DNA of 64,000 nt, taken from positions 186,001 through 250,000 of the forward strand of contig OX328103.1 of assembly GCA_946811185.2 (NCBI GenBank), in the 5' to 3' direction. Every line of letters begins with the position of its first letter. The first letter of the stretch is position 1. This DNA comes from Hippopus hippopus (taxonomy: Eukaryota; Mollusca; Bivalvia; Cardiida; Cardiidae). The notes under the pieces were generated by a model, which searched no databases, was not told the origin of the DNA, and saw nothing but the letters and a program-made list of their open reading frames with translations. The position numbers were made by a program, and so were the translations under genes. This document shows, one piece after another, positions 34,191-45,375 of the stretch.

Positions 34191-35615
34191 CAGGGGTGCG
34201 GAAATCCTATTTCCGACTCGTCCGACTCAGGTAAATTTGACGTCGGACAAGTGGCTTTTTGCAATCTACTCGTCCGCGGACAAGTAGAAAATGAGGAGGA
34301 AACTGAAAATAAAGATCTGTATTATATAACATTATCCTTGTGAAATTGAAATGTTCTCTCTGTCTCACTTCGTAAACAACAACATTTTTAATATTAAATT
34401 ATGATAACCTATACCCTGATATCTGGATTCAAAAACAAACGTGGCTGACTCTGATTTTATAGGCTTGACTGTGCTGCAGTACGGCCGAAATGTTGTGGTT
34501 TCTTCGCGCCATTTGGTTTGTATAATGGAGGCAACCATAACCGAACCGAGTCATTTTTTGCGCATTATAACACCGCACGAAGACTTGACGCGGTTGTCAT
34601 TTCCCTATCATTCAATATTATATTCTTTTTTGTCGTTCGCAAAAACTTGCAGCTGACAAAAGAAGTTGTCTTAATTTAACACTGTGGAACACATTCGTAC
34701 TCGGTTGCAGTAAACGTATTTGAAAGAAAACCAAACACGCTGTCTCCAAGTAAAACATGTCAAGAACGGGGAAACATTAAAAAAAGTTTGTTAAAAGGGC
34801 TGTAGACGATAAAGGCCAGTGCAGCCTTTTTACTTTCGGCGTAAAACGTTCAAATTCTTTGCAGATCGATCTGCAGGTAATCGAATCTCCGCATACCGAG
34901 TCTCAATCTGAAGTGCCGGGTCTGTCAGACATCGCCGATCTTCCGTTGTCTGAAAAGTAGACAGTTATTATCACTGCACATGATGCAAACTCTACATCTC
35001 CAGACACAATAACCAAGCCTAGCATTTTAACTTCCACGGATAACGATTCCCTTGGATCATATGATGGCTGGTAAGCAGTTCTGCTGAATTATTGACTCTG
35101 GCACCCATAAGTGTACTACAGTAGTGTTAAAAAGGGCTCTAAGTGCAAACACTGAGATATTTAGCCATGGTCTGAGCAGTTATAGTGTAACTGTTAAATC
35201 TTCTTCAATTATTAAATTGTTGCACCTTTCTATCTACTGTATGTATGTACAGTGCCATTGATTTGTTTTATTGATGTACCTTGAAAGTCAGTCTGCTTTT
35301 TCTCAATTTGGCCAAAATCACGCTTGAATATCTCAAAATGAAAGGCTAAGGCCCCTTCCCAATTTTTGGAAAAAAAAGCCCTGTAAAGGTTTGCTTGAAT
35401 TATTTTCATCATTATTATTAAAAACATAAGCAAAGCAAATTTAAATGGTTAAAAGAACATCATTATCTACAAACTACGGTACATTCAGTTAGGTCTTTGT
35501 TTGCCATTTAAAATTGTTTTGTTTTGGACAAGTAAGCTTCTCTGACGGACAAGTAGATTTTTTAGATTTACTTGTCCATGGACAAGTAGATAATTTCAAG
35601 ATTTCCACACCCCTG
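34191..35615 (+). mobile_element. hAT-2, with hAT-1-type sequence inside
   Basis: The termini CAGGGGTGCGGAAATC and GATTTCCACACCCCTG are flanked by ATTAC on both sides (5-bp target duplication). Subterminal CGTCCGCGGACAAGTAG and CTTGTCCATGGACAAG palindromes lie near each end. From about 34430 to 35383 the interior matches hAT-1 (59017-60022), including that element's right terminus GGAAAAAAAAGCCCTG followed by TAAAG. CAGGG ends are typical of hAT elements, and 5-bp duplications occur in some hAT groups. Confidence 0.8.
34757..34960 (+). pseudogene. Broken copy of hAT-1 internal reading frame
   Basis: It corresponds to the open frame at 59387-59590 but reads MSRTGKH and then a stop. Downstream codons are still recognisable. 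Non-functional. Confidence 0.6.
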
Positions 35616-35659
35616 ATTACCCAAAATCTTGTCACACGACTGCCGACCGATCTTTCTAG

Positions 35660-35955
35660 GAACCTCATTACTTTTGAAAACATTGTTGCAAAATGATAAA
35701 ATGTTTGTAGCAAGCAATCCTATCTTCTGTCACTCTGCTTTCTCAGGACTCTTATAGGAATTCATGTAAATTTATTCCTGCTTTACTAATTCAGATATGA
35801 ACAGTGCAGTCTGAACTTGGACTTTACACTGTGAAACATCCATGTGAAATGTCAAATCTACAATTAAGAATCTTCTTAAAACTAAGTTTCAATTTTCGAT
35901 TCACCTTTACTTTGTCGTCTGCAAATGCTTTTAATTTGGAAAAGTCTAAAATTTA
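35660..35955 (+). mobile_element. MITE-A fragments
   Basis: A stem piece (TTTTGAAAACATTGTTGC) and a right-arm piece (TTTGTCGTCTGCAAATGC) are separated by a family B half palindrome at 35795-35838. Confidence 0.55.
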
Positions 35956-36429
35956 AGTACAGTCATCTTACAAGGATATCAATGCAAAACAGCCCAGAGT
36001 TAGCAATACAATTTACCGTATTTCGCCTCATTAACGCGTCAGGGCACCATGCAAAAAGCTGACAGGGCGCTCTTATTTCATAGCCAACTCCCAGAATTTA
36101 AGCGCCGCCCCTTTGAGTCTCTACAGTACTTTGATCCGAGTTTTCGACTGCGAAGTGATCGCCATTTTGAAGACCTGTTGCAATAATGCAGACTATCAAT
36201 TTTACCATCGGTCATGATTCATTTGGAAATAAAATATCATTGTAACAGATTAGTATGGGACACTGGTATTTGATACTTCACTTTCTTAAAGTTATTCCAA
36301 GTTAGTTGACAAACTTTACGTTACGGGAAGTTTATAATGCTATTTGAAGTACATGTATATTCGGAAAGTCAGGTATTAATGGCATCAATTTGTGAAATAA
36401 TTGCAATTCTGTTGACACCATACCAGTAA
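35956..36429. other. No gene; diverged repeat at 36015-36125
   Basis: ATTTCGCCTCATTAACGCG and GGGCACCATGCAAAAAGC recur in inverse form near 20500. Nothing else is recognised. Confidence 0.4.
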
Positions 36430-36431
36430 TA

Positions 36432-37624
36432 CCCCCATTCCACTAGGCCGCAATCTACGGCGCTCTGTGCGCTCATACAGAGCGCCGCAGATCGCCTCAG
36501 ATCACTGCCGGATTGGTGATTATAAGGACACTCCCGCTCAGATAACAACCAGATGACGCTCCGCTGGCGATCAAGTAACGACCATTGAGATCCGATAGCG
36601 ATTGAACTGTACATGGTCAGTATCGTAGCCTCGTTAGGAGTTGCCACCTTATACGACCTGTTTTCGCTCCGTTAGCGATCCGAGGCTTTGACACTCCTTT
36701 TGCTCCTTCCCCTGGGTGGCATACTGTAGTTAACACTTTTGACCAAAGAATTAATTGTACCTACACCTGGTGGTTTTTAAATGCGAAATGATGATATGAT
36801 AACTTTGTAGGATTAAGGTCCCTCTGTGCTCGAAGCATATATATGGTATGGACCATTAGAGAGAAAGAATCGGATACAAGGAAATCTGGGTACAAGCCCC
36901 TAGCTCTTCTTCGAATAGACCTCCTTGGTTCCTTAATGTGCCCGGTGTAAAGCAACGATACACACGAGCCTGCCTCTGGGTTCCAAACCAGCTCACCTCT
37001 AGTTGGGTAGGAAACACAAGGTGCCTCAGAAAGGTCCTGGTTGGGCCGGGTATCGAACCTCGGGCCTCAGGACTGATAGTCCAGCGTTTTACCACAGCAT
37101 TACCAGTCCACCCTGAAATGATGATAGCCGAGACAGACTCTCTTTTATATAGTCCTCCGAAAGCGCAATCAGAGCGCCATCATATCGCCACTTGATCGTA
37201 ACGGAGCGCTATCATATCGCCTCTTGATTGTAACAGAGCGCTTTCATATCGCCACTTGATAGTACCGAAGCGCTATCATATTGCCACTTGATCGCAAGGG
37301 AGCACTACTGCATCTCTAAAGGTCGCTATCGTATCACATCGGAGCGCGATGACCGGCTTACTGGTGAACATTTGCGCTCTTGAGTGATCTGATAGCGCTC
37401 CAGTTACGATGTTCACGTTCAAGTTGCGTTTCGATAGTGATTTAAGCGATTAAGTGGCGATGTGACGGTGTTCTGAACAGATCGCCACAGATCTTTGTGC
37501 AAGGGAGTAGACTGATGGCGATCTTGGCGATCCTGGCGATCCGTTAAAGATCTGTTGGTGTTCTGCATGGAGATCTACGGCGCTCTGTGAGAGCACCGTA
37601 GATCGCAGCCTAGTGGAATGGGGG
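36432..37624. mobile_element. 1.2-kb palindromic element with TA flanks
   Basis: Terminal inverted repeats of about 35 bp start CCCCCATTCCACTAGG, with TA on both outer sides. Each end carries its own hairpin (CGGCGCTCTGTGCGCTC... and CGGCGCTCTGTGAGAGCACCG). The interior has a run of units of about 30 bp with GAGCGCTATCATATCGCC (37145-37300) and is GC-richer than its surroundings. It encodes nothing recognisable. The superfamily is undetermined: a TA duplication would fit Tc1/mariner but the ends are unlike it. Confidence 0.75.
36885..37125 (-). mobile_element. SINE-g, tRNA-headed
   Basis: On the minus strand, ACTGGTAATGCTGTGGTAAA then GAGGTTCGATACCCGGC form A- and B-box-like motifs. It sits inside the 36432-37624 element, so it is younger than that element. 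Confidence 0.6.
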
Positions 37625-38140
37625 TATAAGTTTATCTATAAAATATCGGTCATCAATGATTTTGTCAGTCTGCGTTTGAAAAGTTTTAGTAAACTTATCT
37701 TGCATTTGGCAGTTTGTCACTCACGTCATCAATTCCAAGGTAAGGTCCGGCCCTGTGGGTGGGGGTTGTCCGGAAGCCTCTGGAGTAAGTAATACATGTA
37801 TAGTGGGGGGTACTACAAGTAGGGACGGACCGTTAATTAGGTGAAATACCGTATCTGGGTTTTTTTTATAGCCACAAATCTCTGAAAATGGTAGTTTCAG
37901 AGCACTCAAAATAGCCTACAAAATTTATAAAATACATAAAAAAATCTCTTCTTTTTTTGCAGTGTCTGTTATAATTATCTCACAGCTGTTCCTCTCAGCA
38001 ATAGTACCATACATGTATTCATAAATTGTGATAGATGTGACAGGTGCTTTTGTAATTAACTAGGTGCTTTTGTAATTAACTATCATGTCCTATATGAACA
38101 TAACTATACAAAGACCAATGTACAAGCCAAAATTATCTTA
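37625..38140. other. No gene recognised
   Basis: A direct repeat of TAGGTGCTTTTGTAATTAAC occurs twice at 38043-38082. GGTGGGGGTTG lies at 37758. Otherwise featureless. Confidence 0.45.
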
Positions 38141-38149
38141 ACCCTATTA

Positions 38150-38360
38150 TCTTAAGCTGTTAAGTGTGACTCACTGACCTTTTGTGGACAGAGTGGATCC
38201 AAGATCAGACTGCACAGAATGTGCAGTCTGATCTTGCATCTATACTGTCAGATATGAAGATATTTTTTTCTCCAAAAAATAACTTTGAAATGACATTACA
38301 TGGGCTTTTACTATGGGCCTTTAAGTTTTCTTTTACTTATTTAGCAGGATAAGGGTTCAG
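38150..38360 (+). repeat. Family B element, long form
   Basis: Palindrome at 38188-38250 with GTGCAGTCTGATCTTGC, then a tail ending TTTAGCAGGATAAGGG. Confidence 0.8.
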
Positions 38361-38400
38361 TCTAAGAAATCTCTATTTATGTTTTACATTATCAAGCTCT

Positions 38401-39045
38401 CTTAAAGATGCCCGTCTACAGCCGGTGAGCAAAAACGCTGTTAAATTTCAAATGATTTAGAATGGTACAGAAATCAGTCCTTTGTGTAAACATGGATAAA
38501 TTACTGACATATATGGTGTAATTGAAAAAAAGATTCACAGAGATTTGTAATAGAAACCGAACATTGGTCAGAAGAAAACTGGCTGACGATCAAAGCTGTA
38601 AACAATGGCGGTGCATCACGGAAATTTATCGTTTGTTTCTGCCTAGAGTCGGATACGGTGTAATTTGCATATAGGCCGCGACCTCCGTCTGAAAATCGAG
38701 GCTGCAACAGAGAAGCCTCCATTTTCCTTTGTTTACCTCATCAGATGCAGGGCGAAGGCCAAATATAGTCACGTGACAGAATGCATGATCATCATACGAA
38801 TCTACCCAAGTGTATAACCGATATATCGAAAATCTTCGATTCAAAAACCAGAAACGACGAGTCTGTTTACATGGAAGGCCGCAACTCAGCGAAATGCATT
38901 TTCTATCGACCGTAATCTAACCAATCTTGCAACCGTCAGGCGCAATATTTGGCATGAAGATATAAGAATGACTATAGTTTAATAAAATAAAGACAAAATG
39001 AGTTAAAACTGGCTGAAAATGAGTATAAGGGCCTCTTTAAGTGTA
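38401..39045 (-). mobile_element. Family D element with ~335-bp insertion
   Basis: TTAAAGATGCCCGTCTACAG opens it. The family core resumes at about 38880 (GAAATGCATTTTCTATCG) and runs to GCTGAAAATGAGTATAAGG. 38535-38870 is foreign, low-copy sequence with GTCACGTGAC. Confidence 0.65.
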
Positions 39046-39083
39046 GGTGATGTCATGGTAATAGCAACCTATTATATTAATCC

Positions 39084-39226
39084 TTAACTTTTTAAATACC
39101 AAACAATAAAAGGTATAAAACATTGTGGGAAAAGGAGAAAATGCTGGTAGCATTTTCTCCTTTTCCCACAATGTTTTCAAAAGCGTTTTTCGTCAGGGTC
39201 ATTAAAACTGTGTGGTAAAGGGTTAC
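39084..39226 (-). mobile_element. MITE-A, internally deleted long arm
   Basis: This 143-bp copy has TTAA left and TTAC right. Most of the long arm is missing, leaving ends plus the full hairpin. Confidence 0.85.
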
Positions 39227-39339
39227 AAAATTGTGAGGTAAAGGGGTAATGTGCCAAATAAACCGACTAGACATTTTCAGGCTAAAACAAGACCCACAAT
39301 CTCGTGCTTGCTATTTGTCTGAAGTATTTCAGCAAAGTG

Positions 39340-39402
39340 GACAGTGCAGATCAAAGATCTGACTGCATGTTTTGTGCAGTCTGATCTTGATCTACACAAG
39401 CC
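39340..39402. repeat. Family B palindrome
   Basis: GACAGTGCAGATCAAAGATC and complement. Confidence 0.8.
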
Positions 39403-39507
39403 ACAATTGTAACTTTAGATATGGAAGGCACTTTTAAAGGGTTACCTCTTCAAATACAGAATGTACCATTTTCAATATAGAACTAGTAGACCAAGTTTAC
39501 TCTCAGT

Positions 39508-39862
39508 ACAACACAATCAAAAGTATGAACAACTCTAACAAAGACGTTTTTAAAAACATAGTGGGAAAAGAATAAAAAGCTGGATACCAGCATCTTCTTC
39601 TTTCTCATTTGTTTTCTGTCCAATCAAAAACAAATTCTATCGTTTGAGACACATTTAAATTGTTGTGTGCAAGTGTTTTGAATTTTGACATTAGTCCAAA
39701 ATTTTGTAGTTAGGTAAATTGCTATAACAACCTGATATTTATGAGCATTTTAACTCTTTCCCACACCACTAAATTTTTGACTCATCTAAAATCATTCGCA
39801 GATGACCAGTTAAATATTACTCTAAACATTAACTTTGTCTTTTTTTGGGTAGAAAACTAGTA
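39508..39862. mobile_element. MITE-A decayed copy plus truncated copy
   Basis: 39508-39722 (+) has a mismatched hairpin. 39752-39862 (-) stops in GGGTAGAAAAC, where SINE-a sequence begins. Confidence 0.7.
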
Positions 39863-39867
39863 ACATA

Positions 39868-39957
39868 AACCCCTGGAAACCATGGATAGGTGCACTGGCC
39901 TCCACCATATAAATGAAATAATGTTGAAAATGACATTAAACACAACACAATCAACAT
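39868..39957 (+). mobile_element. SINE-a 3' fragment
   Basis: CATGGATAGGTGCACTGGC to ACATTAAACACAACACAATC. Confidence 0.7.
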
Positions 39958-40042
39958 CCTAAAAAACATCACTTTCACTGGGTCACAGATCAAACAACAA
40001 CTTTATAATCATGGGAAGAGATTCAATCCATCCATGAAAAAC

Positions 40043-40265
40043 TTAACTTTTTACCAGACAACAAAATTTTGGATTTGACTAAATTCAAAGCATCTGCAGA
40101 CGACAAATTAGATTTTAAGCTCAAATGATGATTTATGTTTTGGATAGGGTAGAAAGCATTGTGGGAACAGGAGAAAATGCTAGTTACCAGCATTTTCTCT
40201 TTTTCCCACAATGTTTTCAAAAGGCTTCTATCTCAGCCTTGTGAAATTGTGTGGTAATTGGTTAA
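40043..40265 (-). mobile_element. MITE-A
   Basis: TTAA at both ends, good hairpin. Confidence 0.88.
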
Positions 40266-40429
40266 AGCTAATATACGTAAAAAAAAATGTGTTTTTTAGT
40301 ACATGTACTTTCATTACATTATGATAAAAGTCTACCAGAGCATTAAAATCCAAACTAAGCAATATTCTAAAACATTTTCAAGTTCTAATTATCAACATTT
40401 CAGTGTTCTATTTCAAAGATTTCGCACCC

Positions 40430-40625
40430 TCCAAAACGAAGCCTTCTTTCTTTGACAGGGCAGAAAATATTCTAATGTGGCTTTAATAATTGGATTCATA
40501 TTTTTGTCTTTGATAGGGTAGAAAACATCATGGGAAAAAGAGAAAATGCTAGTAACCAACAATGCTTTCATAATGTCTCCTTTCCCAAGAGTTGTTAAAA
40601 CTTGGGATTGTGTTGTAAAGGGTTA
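40430..40625 (-). mobile_element. MITE-A, right stem lost
   Basis: GATAGGGTAGAAAACATC leads to AGAAAATGCTAGTAACC. The complementary arm is replaced by AACAATGCTTTC. Confidence 0.7.
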
Positions 40626-41010
40626 GATAATAATCATTCCCCCCACCCCCCAAAAAAAAGCCATTATCAAATAGGACTCGCCGTCCTTCACAAGCAAAAT
40701 AACTGGGACAGAGTACTGAATTCTGACCTTTAGATAATTTCCTATTCCACGCTGCAATTTCTGACAAGCCAAGCACAATTTATCTATATTTATCACATGT
40801 GGAAACAAAATCAATAATTTCCTGGCAGTATCTACGAGGAGGAGGCAAATCGGAACAAAAAAAAAATACAAACAGAATAAAAAATTGAGAGTTCCTGAGT
40901 TCAAACAGAATAAATGAGAGTAAAACTTACTTACTCTTAAAACTCTTTCACTATTGAATACACAAATTGTATTTACTCAATGCCTAAAACTAAATTTCCT
41001 CTGCAAGATC
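40626..41010. other. No gene supported
   Basis: A minus-strand stretch at 40720-40860 reads protein-like for about 22 residues (QEIIDFVSTCDKYR) but then meets a stop with no donor site. At best a relic. Confidence 0.25.
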
Positions 41011-42023
41011 AAGAGATTGATTGACTGAATAGTGTTTTACGCCGCTTTCAAACATTATTTCAGTCATATCACAGAAACAGCTCACATATTCATGTTTTGC
41101 CCAGGTTTTACCAGTCTTAGGCTAAGGCTCTGAAGTGTCTTGCCCAAGGACACATCCATGAACAAGAGGGCCATGATGGCCCTGTATCGCTCCACTGGCT
41201 ATTAAGTAAAAACACTACAAGCCAAACATTACAATATTCAGCAAATTGATTTCAAACACGAGGACATGCAAACATTTTTCTATCTAATCCTACGAGAAAG
41301 TTGTGATCCATGGGCAAAGCCAATTTTGATCGCAAAGCTATAATTATTTGAATCCTGGTGGAGGTCCACACTATAAAGCTCCATACCAAATAATTCAGTT
41401 CTTGAATGTTATAAACAAGAAGATTTTCAAATTTTTCTCAATGAAAAGCCCTGTAAAACATGAAACCCATGAGACAGGGCTAAATCTAATAGCCTTAGTC
41501 TTTATAATGGTTAGTAACATGATGACTTAAGATAGTTTTCATTACAAAAGCCCATGTAAAACTGGTGACCTTGTGTTCCGTGGTGTGGGGACAAACTTGG
41601 GTCAAGGACTATAATTTGGGCCCTCCTTGTAGAGGCCCACTAGATAAAGCTACATGCAAAATTTGGTAGACCCCATGGCTATTATTTGAAGGAACTTGGT
41701 AGAGGCCCACTAGATACAGCTACATGCAAAATTTGGTAGCCCTAGGCCTTACAGTTTCAGAGAAGAAGATTTTTGAAAATTTTCTATATTTTTCAGTTTT
41801 GTTGCCATGGCAACCAGAGTTTTTGAAGGAATAAAATTCTGTCATGGGATTCTGAAGAAGACCATGGCAGGATCATTTCTTTGAAGTTTCATCAAAATTG
41901 GATAAGTAGTTTCAGAGATGTTTGAAATAAAAGTTAATGCACGCACGGACAGATGGACGGACGGACCTTCAGTGCCAGTAAAAAACAAGTATATACATCA
42001 ATCTCAGTTTGAAATATATCTTT

Positions 42024-42219
42024 TTAACCTATTACCAGACAATCCCTACTTTTGATGACCCTGAGAAAGAAGGCTTTAGAAAAGCATTTTCTCCTTTTCT
42101 TACAATGTTTTCTACTGTTCACAAAACAAATTTCAAATTTTCAATCACTTTTATTTTGTCGTCTGCAAGTGCTTTCGATTTAGACAAGCCTAAAATATTA
42201 TCGTTTGGTAATGAGTTAC
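42024..42219 (+). mobile_element. MITE-A with collapsed hairpin
   Basis: Left TTAA, right TTAC. GGCTTTAGAAAAGCATTTTC shows that most of the left stem is deleted. Confidence 0.8.
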
Positions 42220-42441
42220 ATGTGTGCTAACAATTGTCATAATAAATCACTAAGATTTTTTTTCAAACTTATTTTATTAATACTTTTTCTAAGCTAGTCA
42301 TCATCAAACAGTAGACATGGTGTATTAATATGAACACTTCATAGTTTGTAAACACAGTCAGATATGTGGAGGATAATTTTTTGTTTTGGTGTATGATTGA
42401 AAATTCTTTTATTGAGTTGAAACAAATGCTAAAAGCTCCCC

Positions 42442-42469
42442 TTGAGCACGTTGTGCTCAAATGAGCTAA
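42442..42469 (+). repeat. Third Helitron-like 3' terminus
   Basis: The stem TTGAGCAC-GTT-GTGCTCAA is followed by ATGAGCTAA. Its architecture is the same as the HINE-2 end (hairpin then GAGCTAA) but with a different stem. Confidence 0.6.
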
Positions 42470-44096
42470 AAAGTTAACATACGGATGGACGCACAACGGA
42501 CAACGGGCCATAACATAAGCCTGCTGGCCTTCGGCCAGTGGAGCTAAAAAACTTGTCTAGCACCAATCATGTATCACTGCAGCTTGATAATCAAGGGAGG
42601 TAAATAGTAACGAACTTTATCTTTCATAAAAAGAGTTATTTCCCTTGATTAGTGTTTAAATTGAAGTGACAATATTTTGAAGCCCATGTTAAACTTGCGA
42701 TCCCTGGAATGAAGGCAATTTTGACCCCAGACCTACAATATGAAACTAGAATGTGTGGTTATAAACAAAAAGATTTTTTAATCTTGCCCAATAAAAAGTC
42801 ATGTAAAACAAGTTTGCTGAATAAAAGGCCCTGTAAAATATGTGATCCATGACACAGGTTTATCAAGTTTTCACTATAAAAGCCAATGTAAAACTTGTGA
42901 CCCCTGGTGTGAAGTCAAACTTGACCCCCAAAGTTAAAATTTGGGCCCTCTTGGTAGAGGCCCATTATATAAAGTTACATGCAAAATTTGGTAGCCCTAG
43001 GCCTAAATATGGCTTGTACAAGTAGATTATTAAAGTTTCCTTATATAAGACCATGTAGAACTTGTGATCCCCTGGGGTGGGGCTACATTTGACCCCCTGG
43101 GCTATAATTTGGGCACCCTTGATAGAGACCCCCTAGATAAAGCTAAATGCAAAATTTGATAGCCCTAGCCCTTATAGCTAGATGTGAAAGATTTTCCTAT
43201 ATAAGCCCGCCCATGTAAAACATGTTACCCCCCGGAGCTAAGTCAAATTTGACCCTCGGCTATAATTTGGACACCCTTGGTACAGGTCCACTAGATAAAG
43301 CTACATGCCAAATTTGGTCGCCCTAGGCCCCATGGCTAAGTCAAAGAAGAATTTTAAAGTTCTCCCTATATAAGCCCATGTAAAACTTGTTATATAAGCC
43401 CATGTAAAACTTGTTACCCCCGGGCAGGGCCTAATTTGACCCCAGGGCTATAATTTGAACAATCTTGGCAGAGGTCCACTAGATAAAGCTACATGCCAAA
43501 TTTGGTAGCTCTAGGCCCTATGGCTAGGTAGAAGAGGAATTTTAAAGTTCTCCCTAAATAAGCCCATGTATAACTTGTAACCCCCGGGGCGGGGCCAATT
43601 TTGACCCCAGGGCTATAAATTGAAGAAACTTGGTAGAGGTCCACTAGATAAAGCTACATGCCAAATTTGGTAGCCCTTGGCCTTACGGTTTCAGACAAGA
43701 AGATTTTCAAAGATTTTCAAAATTTTTCAGTTTTGTTGCCATGGCAACCAGAGTTTTTGAAGGAATTAAATTCTTTCAAGAAATCTGAAGAGGACCATGG
43801 CAGGATCATTTCTGTGAAGTTTCATCAAAATTGGATGGGTAGTTTCAGAGAAGAAGACGTTTTAAAAAAAAGTTAACGCACGGACGGACGGACGCACGCA
43901 CGGACGGACGACGGACAACAGGCCATGACATAAGCCCGCTGGCCTTCGGCCAGTGGAGCTAAAAACCCAGTGGATGAAGTGCGGCCTTAGCCCGGGGTCT
44001 CCATGTTACGAGTCCAACATCTTTCCATAATGAGCCAGGCAGGACGTACTGCCCCAAGATCAAGAGACAGTTTGGTCATAATCTGGAATATAGCAT

Positions 44097-44165
44097 GTGG
44101 ACAGTGTAGATCAAAGATCAGACTGCACATTCTGTGCAGTCTGATCTTGATCTACACTTTCCACA
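44097..44165. repeat. Family B palindrome, near perfect
   Basis: Arms of about 31 bp (GGACAGTGTAGATCAAAGAT...) around TTC, one of the cleanest copies. Confidence 0.88.
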
Positions 44166-44291
44166 AAAGCTTTTGGTGTTGTCTATGGTATGGCAAGATT
44201 AAAGCTCTTTGACAACTAAAGTTGCCTTTGCGGCAACATTCTCACAATGTTTTCATAACAATATGTATAAAAACTCTGAGCCAGAGGACTG

Positions 44292-44545
44292 AAGTTAATT
44301 GATTGAATGGTGTTTTATGCCACTTTCAACATTATTTCATTCAACATTTTTTCAGTCATATCATGGCAACAGTTCTAATATTCATGCATTTCCTGGAGCT
44401 AACCAATACTAGGCTAGGGCTCTGAAGTGTCTTGCCCATGGACACTCCCATGAAAAACCCAGTGGATCCAGAGTGGCTCTAACCCAGTGTATCCAGGTTA
44501 CCAGTCCCACACCTTTCAACTGAGCCACACAGGACCCCCCTCCCC
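44292..44545 (-). mobile_element. SINE-c
   Basis: Tail GATTGAATGGTGTTTTATGC, body AGGCTCTGAAGTGTCTTGCC, ATGAAAAACCCAGTGGATCC, and a degraded tRNA-like head at the right. Confidence 0.8.
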
Positions 44546-44586
44546 AAGATCAAGAGACGGTTATGTCATAATCTATAATATAGTAG

Positions 44587-44655
44587 TTGACAGAGTAGAA
44601 CAGAGACCAGACTGCATGTTCTACCGGTCTGATCTTGATCTACGCTGTCCACAAA
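44587..44655. repeat. Family B palindrome, decayed left arm
   Basis: CAGACTGCATGTTCTACC then GGTCTGATCTTGATCTACG. Confidence 0.7.
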
Positions 44656-44774
44656 AGCTTCTTGTGTCGTCTATAGGACCGCATACACTGTGACCTAAAT
44701 TTGCCATTACGGCAACATTTTCACCATGTTTTCACACAAAATATGTGTATGAACTCTAAAACAGAGGAAAAAAA

Positions 44775-44953
44775 TTGACTCATTATCATTGAAAACATTA
44801 ATAGATAACAAATTGTAGGATTTTGTTTTAAGGAAAATGGCTATTTAGTAGGATTTTCTGCTGGTAACCAGCATTTTCTCCTTTCCCACAATGTTTTCAA
44901 AAGCCTTCTTCCTCCCGATTGTGAAAACTTGGGATTGTGTGACAAAGGGTTTA
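44775..44953 (-). mobile_element. MITE-A, decayed left arm
   Basis: CTGGTAACCAGCATTTTC is kept. The left stem is scrambled. Confidence 0.65.
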
Positions 44954-45044
44954 GACAGACTAACATCATGATGACTAAGCACTTTATAATACAGTCTAAG
45001 ATCTTTACAACATATCAAAGAAAGTTTTCAAGAAAGAAAAGATG

Positions 45045-45330
45045 TGAGCTGCTATGCTCTGGCAAAAGGGGGCTTAATGCATCTCTGTGATACTTTATAT
45101 CAAGCTAATCATCTCATAATGATGGATCCATAAAATCTATTTTGTATATCAACCCAATGAGTCTTGAGATAGACTGGTCCTTTGACATGAATAAAATTAA
45201 CCAATTTCAAAAAGTTTTGGCCCAGGTCAGCCTGCAGACTAATCTGACTACGCATACTTTTTGCAGATGCATTAAACCCCCTTTTCACAGAGCATGGCTT
45301 ATCTTTTAAGTGTGAAAGGGCTTTCTATAA
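45045..45330 (+). mobile_element. Family E element
   Basis: CTCTGGCAAAAGGGGGCTTA and GCATTAAACCCCCTTTTCAC are inverted repeats. The core GGCCCAGGTCAGCCTGC lies between them. Confidence 0.72.
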
Positions 45331-45375
45331 AAGATATGGTATATATTTAACACTGACACTTTTTTCTGCTAAAAG

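Larger units (their letters stand above)
41162..43962 (+). mobile_element. Composite HINE-2 (2.8 kb)
   Basis: The 5' hairpin GGGCCATGATGGCCC (41168-41182) and subterminal GCTCCACTGGC are at the left. The outermost 3' hairpin CTGGCC-TTC-GGCCAG plus TGGAGCTAA ends at 43962. Inside are a short tandem section (41350-41960), a MITE-A (42024-42219), a different 3' terminus (42442-42469), another complete HINE-2 3' terminus ending at 42547, about 140 bp of unique sequence, and a longer tandem array (42690-43660, step about 158-168, one monomer enlarged to 188 by a local duplication). Confidence 0.8.
41012..44052 (-). mobile_element. SINE-c split by composite HINE-2
   Basis: The tail side (GATTGACTGAATAGTG to GACACATCCATGAA) lies at 41012-41161. 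The head side resumes at 43963 (AAACCCAGTGGATGAAG) and runs to about 44052. Intact relatives at 44292 and 61650 read across this junction as ATGAAAAACCCAGTGG. Confidence 0.85.

Noticed and set aside
36432..37624. CpG-island-like promoter
   Set aside because: The GC-richer character comes from inverted and tandem repeats bounded by inverted termini, so a mobile element explains it better.
40720..40860. Minus-strand exon with QEIIDFVSTCDKYR
   Set aside because: It is followed by an in-frame stop without a donor site, and I recognise no family.
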